Positions 62,128-64,000 of a stretch of 64,000 nt of DNA are shown here, piece by piece. The DNA is from Marixanthomonas ophiurae (GTDB lineage: Bacteria > Bacteroidota > Bacteroidia > Flavobacteriales > Flavobacteriaceae). Within the stretch, counting starts at the first letter, position 1, and each line of letters opens with the position of its first letter. The stretch lies in NCBI RefSeq assembly GCF_003413745.1, contig NZ_QVID01000001.1:1798001-1862000 (forward strand), read 5' to 3'. Position numbers and translations under genes: made by a program. Below the pieces are notes generated by a model, which saw nothing but the letters and a program-made list of their open reading frames with translations, did not search any database and had not been told where the DNA came from.

Positions 62128-62652
62128 TCACTCTGTTTTATATACTTCCAATTCTATTTCAATCAGAAATTCAGGTAAAGCCAATTCTTTAACACCCAGC
62201 CAAGATCCAGTTGGAAATTGCTTTTTGTAGATTTCTGCTCGATAACCAGCAAATTCAAGAAATTTAGGCATATCTGTAGTGAACACATTTTCCACAACAA
62301 CATCATCGAAGGTGCAGCCATAATGTTTTAGGATTTTATCTAAATCAGCATAACAGTTTTTCATTTGTTGCTCAAAATCGCCAACAGCGGTTGGGTTGCC
62401 TTCATCGTTCATACTCACGGCACCAGATATTTTTATGTTATTACCATTTTTTACCGCGTGCGAATAGCCATAGGTTTTTTCTATTTCTGGGCGTAAAAGA
62501 AAGTAGTCTGGGGTTTCATCTACAATAACAGTTTCAGTGGGTTCCGATTTTTCTACTGTTGTTGTTTCTGCTTTGGTTTTTTCGTTGCAGCTGGAGATTG
62601 AAATTGCTGCTACTAAAGCAATTCCTAATGTTAAAAACTTAGTTGTCTTCAT
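62128..62652 (-). CDS. RidA family lipoprotein
   Basis: A 174-residue protein with a lipoprotein signal (GIALVAAISISSC, Cys about 22), a low-complexity linker of about 25 residues, and a RidA/YjgF/YER057c domain (about 60-174): HAVKNGNNIKISGAVSMND, FEQQMKNCYADLDKILKHYGCTFDDVVVENVFTTDM, GSWLGVKEL and IEIELEVYK. Cytosolic RidA deaminates reactive enamines, but the key Arg of active RidA is not evident in this C-terminal segment, and the protein is exported, so it may be another member of the family. It lies 71 bp upstream of the M28 peptidase gene. Confidence 0.88.
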   Translation of the reverse strand: MKTTKFLTLGIALVAAISISSCNEKTKAETTTVEKSEPTETVIVDETPDYFLLRPEIEKTYGYSHAVKNGNNIKISGAVSMNDEGNPTAVGDFEQQMKNCYADLDKILKHYGCTFDDVVVENVFTTDMPKFLEFAGYRAEIYKKQFPTGSWLGVKELALPEFLIEIELEVYKTE

Positions 62653-62681
62653 TTTTTTTTGAATTATTTGGTTTCTATTTT

Positions 62682-63197
62682 TTACTGCTTCATTTCAACG
62701 CGAATAAGCCTTATAGTTTTGGTATCGCTTAAGTTTACAACCGAATGTGGTGCTTCAGGCTCTTTGTACATGGTTAGTGGAAAAGTTAAAGGTCCCGGCA
62801 GTTTCCGTGAATCAAAAATGATGTTACCTTCTCTATCAGAATCTGTAAAATAACCGGCTTCCTGAATATAGAGTACGCTTGGCCAACGATGGTGGTGCAA
62901 GGGCTCTATTTCATTTGGCTTAAGTGTAACTTCTAAGACTCTTACCTTATCATTTTCCAATACTACTTTGTGGTTGCTGGGCGCGGCAAGAACGGCATCC
63001 AGTTCGGCAGGCCAATCGGCTGGATTTCCTGTTTTATAAATAATGTTATTGGGGACTAATTTTTCTTGACTCAATTGCAAAGAAACCATTCCCGTAATAG
63101 CAGATTCATCTGTTCCGTGTGGATCTGGGTTTTGGGCTGTTGCCGAAACAATGCCAATCCATAGAAAGAAAAGGAGAGTATGTATATTTGTTTTCAT
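62682..63197 (-). CDS. Secreted cupin-domain protein
   Basis: A 171-residue protein with signal peptide ...FLWIGIVSATAQ. The mature part holds a cupin fold: NHKVVLENDKVRVLEVTLKPNEIEPLHHHRWPSVLYIQEAG contains the HHH metal-binding motif 1, and EPEAPHSVVNLSDTKTIRLIRVEMK holds motif 2 with its His. The region before (about 25-80) is unrecognised. Cupins of this length often bind a metal and may isomerise or oxidise small molecules; no substrate can be proposed. It is 29 bp upstream of the RidA lipoprotein gene. Confidence 0.82.
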   Translation of the reverse strand: MKTNIHTLLFFLWIGIVSATAQNPDPHGTDESAITGMVSLQLSQEKLVPNNIIYKTGNPADWPAELDAVLAAPSNHKVVLENDKVRVLEVTLKPNEIEPLHHHRWPSVLYIQEAGYFTDSDREGNIIFDSRKLPGPLTFPLTMYKEPEAPHSVVNLSDTKTIRLIRVEMKQ

Positions 63198-63208
63198 GAT
63201 TTTGTTTG

Positions 63209-63238
63209 GCTATGTGAGCTATGAGCTATGAGCTATGA
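63209..63238. repeat. Short tandem repeat GAGCTAT
   Basis: A degenerate GCTATGT unit followed by three perfect GAGCTAT units and GAGTGTG, in the 72-bp gap between the cupin gene and the TerB-like gene. It may vary in copy number between strains. Confidence 0.7.
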
Positions 63239-63269
63239 GTGTGATACTTGATTTTCTTCAACTTCAACT

Positions 63270-63605
63270 TTAGTAAAGAATATTATCCAAAATCCAGCCC
63301 ATGTTACGTTCTTTTATTACCACTTTGTTGTCTGTGGAAAAAACCTGTTGGATTTCCATTTTTAGTGCTGCCAGTTCTTGGTTTGAATAATCTTGGTGTG
63401 CAATAGCATCTTGTATTTTCTCTAAACTTTTATCTTCGTCATCACGGCAGAATTCTTCATATATTATTTCAAAAGTAGTTTTTGCCGTTTTTGATTTTAT
63501 AAAGTTTAGTTCCTCTTCATCCTCCACTTGGTCCGCTTTAGCACAGAGCAGTAGGATATAAGTTTTAAGTTCTGTTTTAGTCCAGTGTGTTTGTTCGGGT
63601 TTCAT
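63270..63605 (-). CDS. Small TerB-like helical protein
   Basis: A 111-residue soluble protein, all helical by composition. YILLLCAKADQVEDEEELNFIKSK resembles the acidic loop-helix of TerB proteins (tellurite-resistance type, metal-binding). The rest, including FEIIYEEFCRDDEDKSLEKIQDAI and MEIQQVFSTDNKVVIKERNMGWILDNIL, resembles other flavobacterial TerB-like proteins. The call is tentative. No signal peptide or TM helix. Confidence 0.55.
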   Translation of the reverse strand: MKPEQTHWTKTELKTYILLLCAKADQVEDEEELNFIKSKTAKTTFEIIYEEFCRDDEDKSLEKIQDAIAHQDYSNQELAALKMEIQQVFSTDNKVVIKERNMGWILDNILY

Positions 63606-63700
63606 CGCTTTGTTTTTTGGTATTAAAGAATATTTTGAGACTTTTTAAAGAAAAAGTGTATGGCATAGCACTGCCAAACCATACACTTATCTTCTTTGGA

Positions 63701-64000
63701 TTAATTCCTTTCAGCAACTTTTACATTACCACTAATACCACTTAATTCCGGAACATAAATCCAAATCTCGGTTTCGCCACCGTTGGTAACTTCCATCCAA
63801 TCGTTTAAAAACTGGTCCCAACTTCCGGCTCCGTACATTTCATCATATTTATTTGAAATGTCGTGATCTTCGCCCAACCATGCCGATTTTTCAAAAAATG
63901 AAATAACCGCCAGGTCTCGTCCTTCTTTGGTGCTGGAAAATTCATTGGTGTAAATACCATAGGTGTCTTCAGGCGATTTTGAGGTGTACACGTCGTGGAT
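63701..64000 (-). CDS. Hypothetical protein (5' partial at the window edge)
   Basis: The frame is open at the right edge, so at least 100 residues of a C-terminus are visible: ...YTSKSPEDTYGIYTNEFSS, SFFEKSAWLGEDHDIS, WDQFLNDWMEVTNGGETEIW and IYVPELSGISGNV. It is hydrophilic and rich in aromatic and acidic residues. I do not recognise the family. A GTG at 63989-63991 could serve as a start but there is no reason to prefer it. Distance to the next gene is 95 bp. Confidence 0.6.
   Translation of the reverse strand: MHDVYTSKSPEDTYGIYTNEFSSTKEGRDLAVISFFEKSAWLGEDHDISNKYDEMYGAGSWDQFLNDWMEVTNGGETEIWIYVPELSGISGNVKVAERN

Overview
The window looks like a chromosomal segment of a member of the Bacteroidota, most likely a marine Flavobacteriaceae. 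The DNA is AT-rich. It carries a PorV/PorQ-type type IX secretion protein, three DUF6090 proteins and a propeller/Y_Y_Y sensor kinase, and its best promoters follow the TTTG-N19-TAnnTTTG pattern of that phylum. No rRNA, tRNA, CRISPR array, transposase or phage gene was seen.

Region 1 (1-37,073) is a very large, almost entirely plus-strand glycan locus. It starts with a partial WbpP-like UDP-GlcNAc 4-epimerase and a Wzm/Wzt export ABC transporter whose ATPase has a long C-terminal glycan-binding type domain. About 33 densely packed, often overlapping genes follow: at least eleven glycosyltransferases, eight P-loop sulfotransferase-family proteins, an aminotransferase/WbqC/methyltransferase trio, a NeuD-like acyltransferase, an intracellular beta-propeller of GH43/GH32 type, a PhyH dioxygenase, an FkbM methyltransferase, an asparagine-synthase-like enzyme, an MBOAT/SGNH acylation pair, an O-antigen ligase/polymerase and a WbaP/WcaJ-type initiating phosphotransferase. 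Together they should build and export a highly decorated, probably sulfated and acylated polysaccharide. A glycosyltransferase pseudogene (11,126-11,370) and one gene on the opposite strand (15,868-17,061) are signs of rearrangement.

Region 2 (37,074-44,249) begins with an intergenic zone full of inverted repeats, including a MITE-like element. Housekeeping genes follow: a DUF4105 membrane protein, PorV-like protein, phosphatidylserine synthase, zinc alcohol dehydrogenase, LptB and ribosomal protein L19. The gap of about 950 bp between lptB and rplS holds a good promoter, a good terminator and no ORF, so it probably encodes a small RNA.

Region 3 (44,250-54,533) is a compact minus-strand operon. 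Three sensor histidine kinases (one cytosolic, one a lipobox-bearing propeller kinase, one with four tandem GAF domains) are followed by a single-domain response regulator, a receiver-adenylate cyclase fusion, and a three-helix membrane protein of the PycTM/DUF5706 (Pycsar effector) family. This suggests a pathway in which kinases control a cyclase whose product acts on a membrane effector. It is the most interesting candidate system in the window.

Region 4 (54,534-64,000) is minus-strand: an APC permease next to a secreted M19 dipeptidase, three tandem DUF6090 paralogs, a frameshifted SDR pseudogene, an EthD-like protein, a secreted M28 peptidase, a RidA-family lipoprotein, a secreted cupin, a TerB-like protein and a partial gene at the right edge.
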